Source of the DNA: Mucilaginibacter pedocola | Lineage (GTDB): Bacteria; Bacteroidota; Bacteroidia; Sphingobacteriales; Sphingobacteriaceae | Assembly: GCF_002013915.1 (NCBI RefSeq) | Contig: NZ_MBTF01000006.1 | Span: 97,083 to 161,082 of the forward strand | DNA length: 64,000 bases | Reading direction: 5' to 3' | In this document: one piece after another, positions 33,367 to 41,021 of the stretch | How the letters are laid out: the number at the start of each line of letters is the position of its first letter | Position numbering within the stretch: the stretch's first letter is position 1 | Position numbers and translations under genes: made by a program | Notes under the pieces: generated by a model | Database searches by the model: none | What the model was told of the DNA's origin: nothing | Seen by the model: only the letters and a program-made list of their open reading frames with translations

Positions 33367-35181
33367 TTAATCTACAGGTACATAAATATCAATTGTAGTT
33401 CCTTTGCCTGGTGCCGAGTGGTACTTAATGCTCCCCTTTAAATAGGCTATGCGCGTTTGGGTGTTTTTTAGCCCGATGCCTGAAAATGTTTCGGCTTTAT
33501 TGGAATCAAAACCTACGCCGTTATCCCTTATGCTTGCCTCAATACCTTCGGCGGTTCGTATAAGGTTGATGTGCAATTTAGTGGCTTTGGCGTGTTTGAT
33601 AACATTGTTGATGCTTTCCTGTATAATACGGTAAAGCATGTTCTCTACATTGCTTTCCATACGGTTTTTAAAACCCGATGTTTCCAGTGTCATCTTCAAG
33701 GTGCCCGAATCTATCTTGTCGATAAAGCTTTGCAGGTCGGCAGCAATACCCGAGCGCAGCACCATATTGGGCATCATTTGGTGCGAAATCTCGCGTACCT
33801 CTTTGCAGCTCTCGTCAACCAGCGCTAACGTGTTTTCGGCTAAAAAGCGGTCTTCTGCGCGGTCCATGGTAATGCGGTCGAACAGCCCGCCGAGGTTCAT
33901 CTTTACGGCCGAAAATAGCTGCCCCACGCCATCGTGCAGGTCGCCGGCAATGCGTTTACGTTCGTTCTCCTCGGCTTCTATTACCGCTTTGGCCAGTATG
34001 TCTTGTTGTTTAAGCATCTGCTCCTGCATCAGTGCTTTTTGTTTCAGTTGCCTGCGGTTGTAAAACAAACCCGCCACTATGGCCGATAGCAGAAACAAGC
34101 CCGCAATAATACCGATGGTTTTATTACGGCCCGCTATAGATAGTTTTTGGATGGTGTTCTCTTTATTAAGCAGCGCTATTTGCTGCTCTTTCTTTTCGGT
34201 TTCGTATTGGGTTTGTATGAGTGCCTGCGCTTTTTTTGCTTGTAGCCCTTGGTTTTCTTCACCCGCTTTTACCGCCTTTTGGTAATACAATAATGCCTGC
34301 TGATAATTGCCTTTGCCCTTGTAGTAATTGGAGATATTGTTGGCCACGTAGTTTACAAAGAAGGCATTTTTTATCTGTTCGAAATAAGCCAGCGCCTTTA
34401 GGTAATAAGGCAGCGGGTCCTGTTTTTTCACCTCGTAGTATTCGCCAATGTTTATCAGTGCCTGGTTTACGGTGATAGGGTCGTTGGCCTCGATGGCAAG
34501 CAGGCGGCCCATTTCATAATATTTGTAGGCATTATCGTAATCGGCGAGGTAATAGTAAATAGCACCAATGGTGTTGGCATTGCGTGCCCGGTTTAGTTTT
34601 AGGCCCAGTTTTTTGTCAATGCTGTCAACCTTCAACGCGTAAGCCAGCGCGGGTTTTAACTCCCCGGTTTGCGTGTAAGCCAACGAGTAGTTAGCATACA
34701 CATAGGCCAGTACTTTATCCAGTTTATTGGCAACGGCCATGTCTTCGGCTTTTTTGAGGTAGGTTAAGCCATCCTTGCTTTTGCCAAGGGAATTGTATAC
34801 GCGCCCAATGTTGTTCAGCACCATGGCGGTGCCGTAATGGTCGCCGGCTTTTTCGAAAAGTTTCAGTGCATCGTAATGCCCGCCAAGCGCTTTCTGAAAC
34901 TGCCCCTCATCTGCATAGATAGCAGCGCTAACGTTTAGTGCCGAGCCCTGCAGCCTAAGGTTCTTCAACTCTTTCGCACGATTATAAGCATACGTTATTA
35001 ACAGCATAGACTTTGCCGGGTCGGCCTCCTTATGGTCGAAAACGCTATCGATTAGCGCTTTTACTGCTTCGGGTTTTGCGTATTTCCGGCTATCAAGTGC
35101 CAGTGTATCTGCGCCGGGTTTGGGCTGGCATACCGCCGTTAAAGGCAGGCAAATGAGGGCAATTGCTGCAATAAGTTTCAT
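33367..35181 (-). CDS. TPR sensor histidine kinase (NarL-type, HisKA_3)
   Basis: The 604-residue kinase has a signal peptide (AALICLPLTAVCQ), periplasmic TPR repeats (about 60-310, e.g. LGGHYDALKLFEKAGDHYGTAMVLNNIGRVY), one transmembrane helix (TIGIIAGLFLLSAIVAGLFYN), HisKA_3 with His416 in AGDLHDGVGQ, and a HATPase_c domain (ENMLYRIIQESINNVIKHA, RDNGVGFD, GIGLKNTQTRI). Paralogous to the kinase at 20709-22538. The response regulator gene at 36109 lies close by on the other strand, and is the best partner candidate. Confidence 0.93.
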   Translation of the reverse strand: MKLIAAIALICLPLTAVCQPKPGADTLALDSRKYAKPEAVKALIDSVFDHKEADPAKSMLLITYAYNRAKELKNLRLQGSALNVSAAIYADEGQFQKALGGHYDALKLFEKAGDHYGTAMVLNNIGRVYNSLGKSKDGLTYLKKAEDMAVANKLDKVLAYVYANYSLAYTQTGELKPALAYALKVDSIDKKLGLKLNRARNANTIGAIYYYLADYDNAYKYYEMGRLLAIEANDPITVNQALINIGEYYEVKKQDPLPYYLKALAYFEQIKNAFFVNYVANNISNYYKGKGNYQQALLYYQKAVKAGEENQGLQAKKAQALIQTQYETEKKEQQIALLNKENTIQKLSIAGRNKTIGIIAGLFLLSAIVAGLFYNRRQLKQKALMQEQMLKQQDILAKAVIEAEENERKRIAGDLHDGVGQLFSAVKMNLGGLFDRITMDRAEDRFLAENTLALVDESCKEVREISHQMMPNMVLRSGIAADLQSFIDKIDSGTLKMTLETSGFKNRMESNVENMLYRIIQESINNVIKHAKATKLHINLIRTAEGIEASIRDNGVGFDSNKAETFSGIGLKNTQTRIAYLKGSIKYHSAPGKGTTIDIYVPVD

Positions 35182-35399
35182 CGTGTGAAGGCATTGAGGT
35201 TTATAGTACGAACTAAAGCTACACTAAAACCCCGATAACTTGTATCTGCTTGATGGTAAATGCGTTGATAGCTTGATAAAATACCGCCTTTAGGGTATGC
35301 CATTATACTACATATGCGGTATTGATGCCGGCAAAAAATACCCCGTGCTTAGTGCTGTTAAAACTTTCAATTATTCACCTAACACAAATCCTTACAACA

Positions 35400-35924
35400 A
35401 TGAAAAAATTATTAGCCGTGGCCGTTGTTATGCTGGCTGCATTAACAAGCTCTAAACTTTATGCGCAAGACGATTACAAGAAATTCTCATTAGGCATTGG
35501 GTTGGAAGCCGCGCTTCCGGTAGGTAACTTAAGCAATGCTTATAGTTTTGGCGGTGGTGCTACTATCCGTGCAACCATCGGGCTCGATGCATCCAGCGCT
35601 TTCACCATTACATCGGGTGCTTTGGCTTTTGCGCCTAAAGACCTTGGCGGTGGTTATAAACTAAAAACACAAGTAAACATCCCAATTAAGGCCGGCTACC
35701 GGTATATGCTGAGCGATAACTTTTACGCTATTGGCGAGGCCGGCGTAACCATTGCTAAAACCTATGCAAGCAATGGTAGCGGCGGTACAGTATCAGCAAG
35801 CGGTTCGTCATTTACCTACGCACCCGGTATTGGTTTAAAGCTTGGCGGTGTCGACCTGAGCGTGCGTTACGAAGGTTACAGTGGCGCAGGCTTTATTGGC
35901 GGCAGGCTGGGCTTTAACTTCTAA
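35400..35924 (+). CDS. Small outer membrane beta-barrel protein
   Basis: The 174-residue protein has a signal peptide (LLAVAVVMLAALTSSKLYAQ) and an eight-stranded barrel pattern: FSLGIGLEAALPVG, TIRATIGLDASSAFTITSGAL, VNIPIKAGYRYMLSDNFYAIGEAGVTIAK, SSFTYAPGIGLKLGGVDLSVRYEGYS, and the terminal FIGGRLGFNF ending in Phe. Such proteins (OmpX/PorT-like fold) are structural or of unknown role. The ATG at 35400 gives the signal peptide; an earlier in-frame ATG at 35322 does not. It stands between the TPR kinase and the response regulator and may be their target. Confidence 0.88.
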   Translation: MKKLLAVAVVMLAALTSSKLYAQDDYKKFSLGIGLEAALPVGNLSNAYSFGGGATIRATIGLDASSAFTITSGALAFAPKDLGGGYKLKTQVNIPIKAGYRYMLSDNFYAIGEAGVTIAKTYASNGSGGTVSASGSSFTYAPGIGLKLGGVDLSVRYEGYSGAGFIGGRLGFNF

Positions 35925-35931
35925 GATAGCC

Positions 35932-36018
35932 ATGAACACCCTGGTTTGGACATTGATAACCATTGGCATTTTGTGCATTGGTTACCGCAAGCCCGATACG
36001 GGTGGTAGCCGGGCGTAA
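35932..36018 (+). CDS. Possible 28-residue hydrophobic peptide
   Basis: ATG 35932 opens a 28-codon frame coding for one hydrophobic helix (NTLVWTLITIGILCIGY) with a short polar tail. It begins 7 bp after the barrel-protein stop and ends 11 bp before a hairpin. The single helix and position suggest a small membrane peptide, but a chance ORF cannot be excluded. Confidence 0.3.
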   Translation: MNTLVWTLITIGILCIGYRKPDTGGSRA

Positions 36019-36029
36019 GCCGCCCAATA

Positions 36030-36063
36030 ATACACCCGTTTTACTATTGCAAAACGGGTGTAT
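36030..36063 (+). terminator. Hairpin terminator after the barrel-protein gene
   Basis: ATACACCCGTTTT (36030-36042) and AAAACGGGTGTAT (36051-36063) form a 13 bp perfect stem with an 8 nt loop. No long T-run follows; the next gene starts at 36109. Confidence 0.65.
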
Positions 36064-36108
36064 CAATTAAATAGATATATTTTTCATCATTCAATAAATT
36101 ATTTCTAT

Positions 36109-36780
36109 ATGGCAATTCAAATAGCTATTGTTGATGATAAGCGCATTTTGCGGCAATCGTTAAGCGCGCAAATTGCCTGGTACCAAGAGATAAGCATTGT
36201 ACTACAGGCTGCGGATGGGCAAGCTTTTTTAGAGGGTATGAAAGCCCTGCCAGCCGACGAACGCCCGCAGGTAGTGTTGATGGATATTGAAATGCCCGGC
36301 ATGGATGGTATAGAAGCTGTGATGATAGCCAAAGAAGTTTATCCCGAGGTACATTTTTTAATGCTTACTGTTTTTGACGATGATGAGAAGCTCTTTGAGG
36401 CCATTAAAGCGGGTGCCAGCGGCTATCTCCTGAAGGATGAGCGTATCCCCAATATTGTGAAAGCCATAACAGAGATAGTTTATGATGGCGGTGTGCCTAT
36501 GTCGCCCCGCATAGCCCGCAAGGCATTGGGTTTATTGCGTAATGTTCCCGAACCTGCCGGGCAGCATATGGAGCCAACCGACGATTGCAGCTTATCGTCC
36601 CGAGAACTGGAGATACTCAACCGCATTGTAGACGGGCTAAACTATACCCAAATAGGCGAGCGCTTATTCATCAGTCCGCATACGGTGCGTAAGCATATTG
36701 CCAATATTTATGAGAAACTACATGTATCTAATAAAGCATCGGCCATAAAAATTGCTATCAAAAAGAAGTGGTTTAATTAA
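36109..36780 (+). CDS. NarL/LuxR-type response regulator
   Basis: The 223-residue protein has a receiver domain (1-120): acidic pocket VDD (8-10), phospho-acceptor Asp59 in VLMDIEMPGMDG, LTVF switch Thr region, and KAGASGYLLKD. A LuxR HTH is at about 157-220 (LSSRELEILNRIVDGLNYTQIGERLFISPHTVRKHIANIYEKL). The ATG at 36109 starts at the first strand of the receiver. It most likely takes phosphate from the TPR kinase encoded at 33367-35181. Confidence 0.95.
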   Translation: MAIQIAIVDDKRILRQSLSAQIAWYQEISIVLQAADGQAFLEGMKALPADERPQVVLMDIEMPGMDGIEAVMIAKEVYPEVHFLMLTVFDDDEKLFEAIKAGASGYLLKDERIPNIVKAITEIVYDGGVPMSPRIARKALGLLRNVPEPAGQHMEPTDDCSLSSRELEILNRIVDGLNYTQIGERLFISPHTVRKHIANIYEKLHVSNKASAIKIAIKKKWFN

Positions 36781-36812
36781 GGAATTACGCATATTAACGC
36801 GGTTTCACAAAT

Positions 36813-36966
36813 GCGCCATAGGCGCTAAAGCTATGTAGAAAAACGATTACATAAAACAAATTGCGCCGTAGGTGCAATCCTTCAAGCACTTGCTGAGGAC
36901 TGCACCTACGGCGCAAAATTATTTTAATTGATGTGGCTACAAAGCTATTGCACCTAAAGGTGCAAG
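36813..36966. repeat. Cluster of palindromes between convergent genes
   Basis: Three palindromes share GCGCC/GGTGC words: GCGCC-ATA-GGCGC (36813-36825); TTGCGCCGTAGGTGCA (36861-36876) with its exact inverse at 36901-36916; and TTGCACCT-AA-AGGTGCAA (36948-36965). They fill the gap between the response regulator stop (36780) and the Gluconate_2-dh3 stop (36971). They look like a REP-type cluster and may also terminate both transcripts. Confidence 0.75.
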
Positions 36967-36970
36967 CAAT

Positions 36971-37606
36971 CTACACCTCGTAACCTTCAAATCCGTACTG
37001 CTTCAATACATCCGCAGGCACGCCCATCCATTTGGTGGGTGAGTTGCCGGCGAAGCCTAAATCGGTTACGCCTATTTTGGTAGTGAAGAAGCCGGTGGCG
37101 GTTAGATCGCGCATGCGGTTGAAAAAAGCTACACCCTGTTGCATTTCGGGTTTGGCTTTTGCCGGGTAAGCAATATCATCAACTACCTCTATCTGCTGCG
37201 CATGGCTACTTGCTATAAAGGTTTTACCAAAGCGGTTAAGGCATTGCAGGTCCAACCATTTCAGCCCGCCACGAAGCGGCAACTGATGGTCAGGGATATC
37301 CTTCACAATAAACTCTATAAATTCAGGTACCTTGGCATCCGTAGCACTGCCCGACTTATCATCCTTCGGGATAATAATATCAACCAGTACAGTTATGGTA
37401 GCCATCTCGTGTTCGTTAAAAAACTTATCGGCAAGCAGTTTCTTTTCCCGTTCCAGTTCGTCGGGCTGGCGGCCGGGAGTAACGCCAGCTACTTCGGTAG
37501 TTTCGGGCGTGGCGGTTTTATCCGCAGGGGTTTTACAAGCCTCAAGCAGGGCCGTTGCCGATATAGTGCCTATGCCCAGGGCTTTTAAGGAGTCGCGTCT
37601 GTTCAT
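36971..37606 (-). CDS. Gluconate 2-dehydrogenase subunit 3-like small subunit
   Basis: The 211-residue protein opens MNRRDSLKALGIGTISATALLEAC, a twin-arginine signal that ends in a possible lipobox Cys24. The body fits Gluconate_2-dh3 (PF13618): FNEHEMATITVLVDIIIPKDDKSGSATDAKVPEFIEFIVKD and GGLKWLDLQCLNRFG. This is the small, export-directing subunit of periplasmic FAD dehydrogenases; the catalytic GMC subunit has no signal and is carried across by it. The gene begins 6 bp after the GMC stop in the same operon. Confidence 0.92.
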   Translation of the reverse strand: MNRRDSLKALGIGTISATALLEACKTPADKTATPETTEVAGVTPGRQPDELEREKKLLADKFFNEHEMATITVLVDIIIPKDDKSGSATDAKVPEFIEFIVKDIPDHQLPLRGGLKWLDLQCLNRFGKTFIASSHAQQIEVVDDIAYPAKAKPEMQQGVAFFNRMRDLTATGFFTTKIGVTDLGFAGNSPTKWMGVPADVLKQYGFEGYEV

Positions 37607-37612
37607 GATGCG

Positions 37613-39346
37613 TTATACGTTAAGTTTTTTACGTTGAGCCAAAATGTATTCTGCGGTGCGCATGCTGAGGGCCAAAATGGTCCAGGTAGCATTTTTATCG
37701 CCTTGCTGCACAAATGGTGCGGCATCTACCACAAAAAGGTTATCGCAATCGTGTGCCTGGCAATATTTGTTCAGGGCCGATTTGGTGCGGTCGTTCCCCA
37801 TGCGGATGGTACCTACCTCGTGGATGATCTTGCCGGGAGCCTCTAAGCCGTAATTGGTATCGGCACCTTTTTTAGGCCCGTGTATAGCGCCCATGTTATG
37901 CAATATTTCCTCAAAGGTATCCTGCATGTGCTTGGCCTGGTTTATCTCATCGTTGTTCCAGGTGTAGTTGAAGCGCAGTACCGGTATACCGTATTTATCA
38001 ACCACGTTGGGGTCTATCTCGCAATAGTTCTCTTTACGGGCAATAGCAGTACCACGGCCGGCCATGCCTACCTGCGTACCGTAGAAACGGCGGTAATCAT
38101 CTTTAAGCGATGCACCGTAGCCACCCGCTTCTTTCACTTTACCATCCCTATCAGGCACAGCGCCGTTCATGTTATGCATACCGAAGCCGAAGCCATAACC
38201 AGGCATACCCAAACCGCCACCGTATTCGATGTGGTAGCCGCGCGGGAAGTTCAGTTTTTTATTATCCAACCACCATGGCGAGTAAATGTGTACGCTGCCT
38301 ACGCCGTCTTCGTTGTAACGCTTACGGTCTAATAATTGCGGAAGGAAACCGCCCGCGCTGGAGCCGGTAGAATCGTGCAGGTATTTACCTACTACGCCGC
38401 TGCTGTTGGCCAAACCGCCGGGGTGTGCTGATGATTTGGAGTTGAGCAGTATACGTGCCGATTCGCCTGCGCTGGCACCCAGTATCACAATTTTACCATT
38501 CACCTGGTATTCCTGCATATCTTCTTTACTCACGTAAGATACGCCGGTGGCCTTGCCTTCTTTATCAGTTAACACCTCGCGCACCATGGCGTTGGTTATT
38601 ACCTTAAGATTGCCGGTTTTCACGGCCGGAATTACGAGGCACGATGATGCCGAGAAATCGCCGTAAACTTTACAACTACGCCCGCATTGCCCGCAGAAGA
38701 AGCAAGCGCCACGGTCTTTATTGCCCGGCAAAGCTTCGGTAAGTACCGAACCTCGGCCCGGGATAACCTTTACGCCTGCAGCGCGAGCGCCTTTAGTAAT
38801 GAACAGTTCGTTCAAGCGCGGCTTTGGCGGCGGCAGGAATATACCATCAGGTTCGTTCTCTAAATTTTCTTTTGTGCCGTATACACCTATCAGGCGGTCA
38901 ACCTTATCGTAAAAAGGTTTTACATCATCGTAAGTGATAGGCCATGGGTCCGTAAGCCCGTCGGTGGGTTGAAAATCGAGCGGGCCCATGCGCAGCGATA
39001 TACGCCCCCAGTGGTTGGTGCGCCCGCCCAGCATACGCGAACGGAACCACCAAAATTCGGTTTTATCTTTAGTGGTGTAAGGCTCGCCATCTATCTTCCA
39101 TCCGCCAAAAGCGGCATCAAAATCACCGAAGGGGCGTGTTGTGCTGGCGCCGCGCCGTGCCGACTCCCAGGGCCACTTCAATTGCATCGAATCTGTCTGC
39201 GGGTCGAAATAAGCGCCTGCTTCCAGCATTAATACTTTAAGGCCCGCATGTGCCAGCACATATGCCGCCATACCCCCGCCTGCACCCGAGCCAACAATTA
39301 CAGCATCGTACGTTGTGCCCGATTTCTTTATCTGTATATCTTTCAT
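37613..39346 (-). CDS. GMC-family FAD oxidoreductase, candidate glucoside 3-dehydrogenase large subunit
   Basis: The 577-residue flavoprotein has the dinucleotide motif GSGAGGGMAAYVLAHAGLKVLMLEAG (about 19-43), GGRTNHWGRISLRM (GMC signature-like, about 110-125), a Cys-rich insert CFFCGQCGRSCKVYG (about 215-230) that resembles an iron-sulfur or structural motif, and the C-terminal GMC_oxred_C with VVDAAPFVQQGDKNATWTILAL. It has no signal peptide and pairs with the Tat-bearing small subunit. Such pairs include gluconate, sorbitol and glucoside 3-dehydrogenases. The DUF1080 gene upstream favours glycoside C3 oxidation. Confidence 0.9.
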   Translation of the reverse strand: MKDIQIKKSGTTYDAVIVGSGAGGGMAAYVLAHAGLKVLMLEAGAYFDPQTDSMQLKWPWESARRGASTTRPFGDFDAAFGGWKIDGEPYTTKDKTEFWWFRSRMLGGRTNHWGRISLRMGPLDFQPTDGLTDPWPITYDDVKPFYDKVDRLIGVYGTKENLENEPDGIFLPPPKPRLNELFITKGARAAGVKVIPGRGSVLTEALPGNKDRGACFFCGQCGRSCKVYGDFSASSCLVIPAVKTGNLKVITNAMVREVLTDKEGKATGVSYVSKEDMQEYQVNGKIVILGASAGESARILLNSKSSAHPGGLANSSGVVGKYLHDSTGSSAGGFLPQLLDRKRYNEDGVGSVHIYSPWWLDNKKLNFPRGYHIEYGGGLGMPGYGFGFGMHNMNGAVPDRDGKVKEAGGYGASLKDDYRRFYGTQVGMAGRGTAIARKENYCEIDPNVVDKYGIPVLRFNYTWNNDEINQAKHMQDTFEEILHNMGAIHGPKKGADTNYGLEAPGKIIHEVGTIRMGNDRTKSALNKYCQAHDCDNLFVVDAAPFVQQGDKNATWTILALSMRTAEYILAQRKKLNV

Positions 39347-39349
39347 CGA

Positions 39350-39376
39350 AAAAAATAACCCCGCGCAAGGCGGGGT
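39350..39376 (-). terminator. Terminator or attenuator between DUF1080 and GMC genes
   Basis: On the minus strand ACCCCGC and GCGGGGT (39376-39370, 39364-39358) pair around 5 nt and are followed by TTATTTTTTT, which ends only about 4 bp before the GMC start codon at 39346. It should stop most transcripts from the DUF1080 gene and let a fraction through. Confidence 0.75.
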
Positions 39377-39388
39377 GTATAGGTTAGC

Positions 39389-40054
39389 TTAAAGTTGTTT
39401 TATTTTGATGTTTTTGTAGCTCACTACAGCGCCGTGGCCCTGTAAAGCAATGTGGCCTTTAGGGTATTTGGCAAAATCTTTCCAGTCTTTAAACTTGCTT
39501 TTGTTCAGCATTTCGTTCCATTCGGGGCTGCCCATTTGCACGTTAACAGTTTCAACGCCGTTTAGCCAAAAGGTAAGGTGCCCGTTCTCTTTGCGCAGTT
39601 TTACTTTGTTCCACTGGCCGGCAGGTTTTGCTGCAGTGGCAGGGGCGGCTTTCATATCGTACAAGCTGCCTGCAAGGTGCGTAGGGTTTTTATTGTCTTC
39701 AGCTTTTACGTTATCCAATACTTGCATCTCAATGCCGGTTAGGTAAGTAGCGCCCAGAGCAGGGTCTTCGTGTACGCCGAAGATGATACCGCTGTTGCCT
39801 CCTTCGGCAATTTTCCAGTCGATAGTTAATTCAAAGTTTTCGTATTCGCCGTCGGTAAGCAGGTCGGCAGCATCGTGCGATGTTGGGTCGAGCTGCAAAG
39901 CACCATCAACAACCGACCATGAGCCTGCGCCGGTTTTGTTGTACACATGCCAGCCGGTGGTAGTTTTGCCATCAAATAATTTCACATCTTTTTGTGCCGA
40001 GGCGGTAAGGCTAACGGCCGATAAAGCTAAAGCGCTTAAAAATAGTTTTCTCAT
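39389..40054 (-). CDS. DUF1080 (3-keto-disaccharide hydrolase domain) secreted protein
   Basis: The 221-residue protein has a Sec signal (LFLSALALSAVSLTASAQ) and a single concanavalin-like DUF1080 domain: KDVKLFDGKTTTGWHVYNKTGAGSWSVVDGALQL, LTDGEYENFELTIDWKIAEGGNSGIIFGVHED, GIEMQVLDN, GQWNKVKLRKENGHLTFWLNG, KGHIALQGHGAVVSYKNIKIKQL. DUF1080 proteins have been assigned as 3-keto-glycoside hydrolases, acting on glycosides oxidised at C3. It heads the operon with GMC and small subunit genes, separated from them by an attenuator hairpin. Confidence 0.92.
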   Translation of the reverse strand: MRKLFLSALALSAVSLTASAQKDVKLFDGKTTTGWHVYNKTGAGSWSVVDGALQLDPTSHDAADLLTDGEYENFELTIDWKIAEGGNSGIIFGVHEDPALGATYLTGIEMQVLDNVKAEDNKNPTHLAGSLYDMKAAPATAAKPAGQWNKVKLRKENGHLTFWLNGVETVNVQMGSPEWNEMLNKSKFKDWKDFAKYPKGHIALQGHGAVVSYKNIKIKQL

Positions 40055-40234
40055 ACTGATTCGTTTTAGCAGCGCCGGGAGCGGCGGCTTTTAATTTGTT
40101 TGGGTAGTAAAAGTAATATTTATTTTGGTTGATGCCTTGTTAACCTTAAATCAAACGAAATTTTTACAGCAGCAAAATTTCGTAACAGTTGAGGTAACAT
40201 GCAGTCCAATTGGTACACACTAAACAACGCGAAC

Positions 40235-40954
40235 ATGAAACAACTATTACTTAAGGCATCATCAATTTTAATATTAGCCGCTACGCTGCAGGCTTGCGAC
40301 AGGGCACAATCAAACGTGCAAACTTTGTATACCGATAACTGCGGTGTATCCTGGAAGCTGATAAAAGCCGGCGAAACACTGCCAAAGGGTATAGGCATGT
40401 GCTCGTACAAAGTAACCGTGCCCGATTACCCCATGCAGGGCGAGAGTGTTTTTAAATCGGCTTTTAAAAACAGGGTAATGGCAAAAATTGAAGTGACTTA
40501 CGATTACTCTATAACCAATGCCATACAGTATATAGGCGAGGCCAAATACCTGGGCAAGATAAACTCTGATAGTGATAACGAAGCAAACTCGGCCAAAGCT
40601 TACGAAACCGCCGAAAACTCGGTAATTGATAAACGTATTAAAGAAATTGCCCGAGATCTGCTCATCAACGAAGACATTGTTGATTTTTCGCAGGCGGATT
40701 TCGAGACCAAACTATTGGATGATGTGAACAAGCTGCTGGCCAGCAAAGGCGTGAAGATAAACTTCCTGAGTTTTGTGCCCATCCCCGAAGAGCAAACCCG
40801 CCAGGCCATTGATATTGTTACCGCCATGAAAATATACGACAGCAAGGGCCTAACCGAAGTAGGTAAGGCTGTAGCCGCTGCCCGTGCAGGTGCAACTAAA
40901 GTGAATGTAACTACTGCCGAAGCTGCGAAGAAAGAAACCGATACAGAAGATTAA
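40235..40954 (+). CDS. Lipoprotein with Band-7/prohibitin-like domain
   Basis: The 239-residue protein has a lipoprotein signal with lipobox LQAC (Cys21). The body (SVFKSAFKNRVMAKIEVTYDYSITNAIQYIGEAKYLG, then a charged helix ENSVIDKRIKEIARDLLINED, FETKLLDDVNKLLASKGVKINFLSFVPIPEEQTRQAIDIVTAMKIYDSKGL) follows the pattern of an SPFH/Band-7 domain and its first coiled coil. The C-terminal end is Ala/Lys-rich. A Band-7-like fold on a lipid-anchored, exported protein is uncommon. It may form oligomers at the envelope; this is inferred from the pattern alone. Confidence 0.65.
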   Translation: MKQLLLKASSILILAATLQACDRAQSNVQTLYTDNCGVSWKLIKAGETLPKGIGMCSYKVTVPDYPMQGESVFKSAFKNRVMAKIEVTYDYSITNAIQYIGEAKYLGKINSDSDNEANSAKAYETAENSVIDKRIKEIARDLLINEDIVDFSQADFETKLLDDVNKLLASKGVKINFLSFVPIPEEQTRQAIDIVTAMKIYDSKGLTEVGKAVAAARAGATKVNVTTAEAAKKETDTED

Positions 40955-40975
40955 TAGTCTTAATATGCGGTAATC

Positions 40976-41004
40976 ATAGCGATGGGTTTTAGACCCATCG
41001 CTAT
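40976..41004. terminator. Hairpin between convergent genes
   Basis: ATAGCGATGGGT and ACCCATCGCTAT (40976-40987, 40993-41004) form a perfect 12 bp stem with loop TTTAG. There is no clear T-run. It lies between stops at 40954 and 41022. Confidence 0.6.
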
Positions 41005-41021
41005 AAGCGAAGTTATAAGTT

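Noticed and set aside
36813..36966. CRISPR array
   Set aside because: The repeated words are palindromes of unequal spacing and sequence with no regular spacers, and no cas genes occur.
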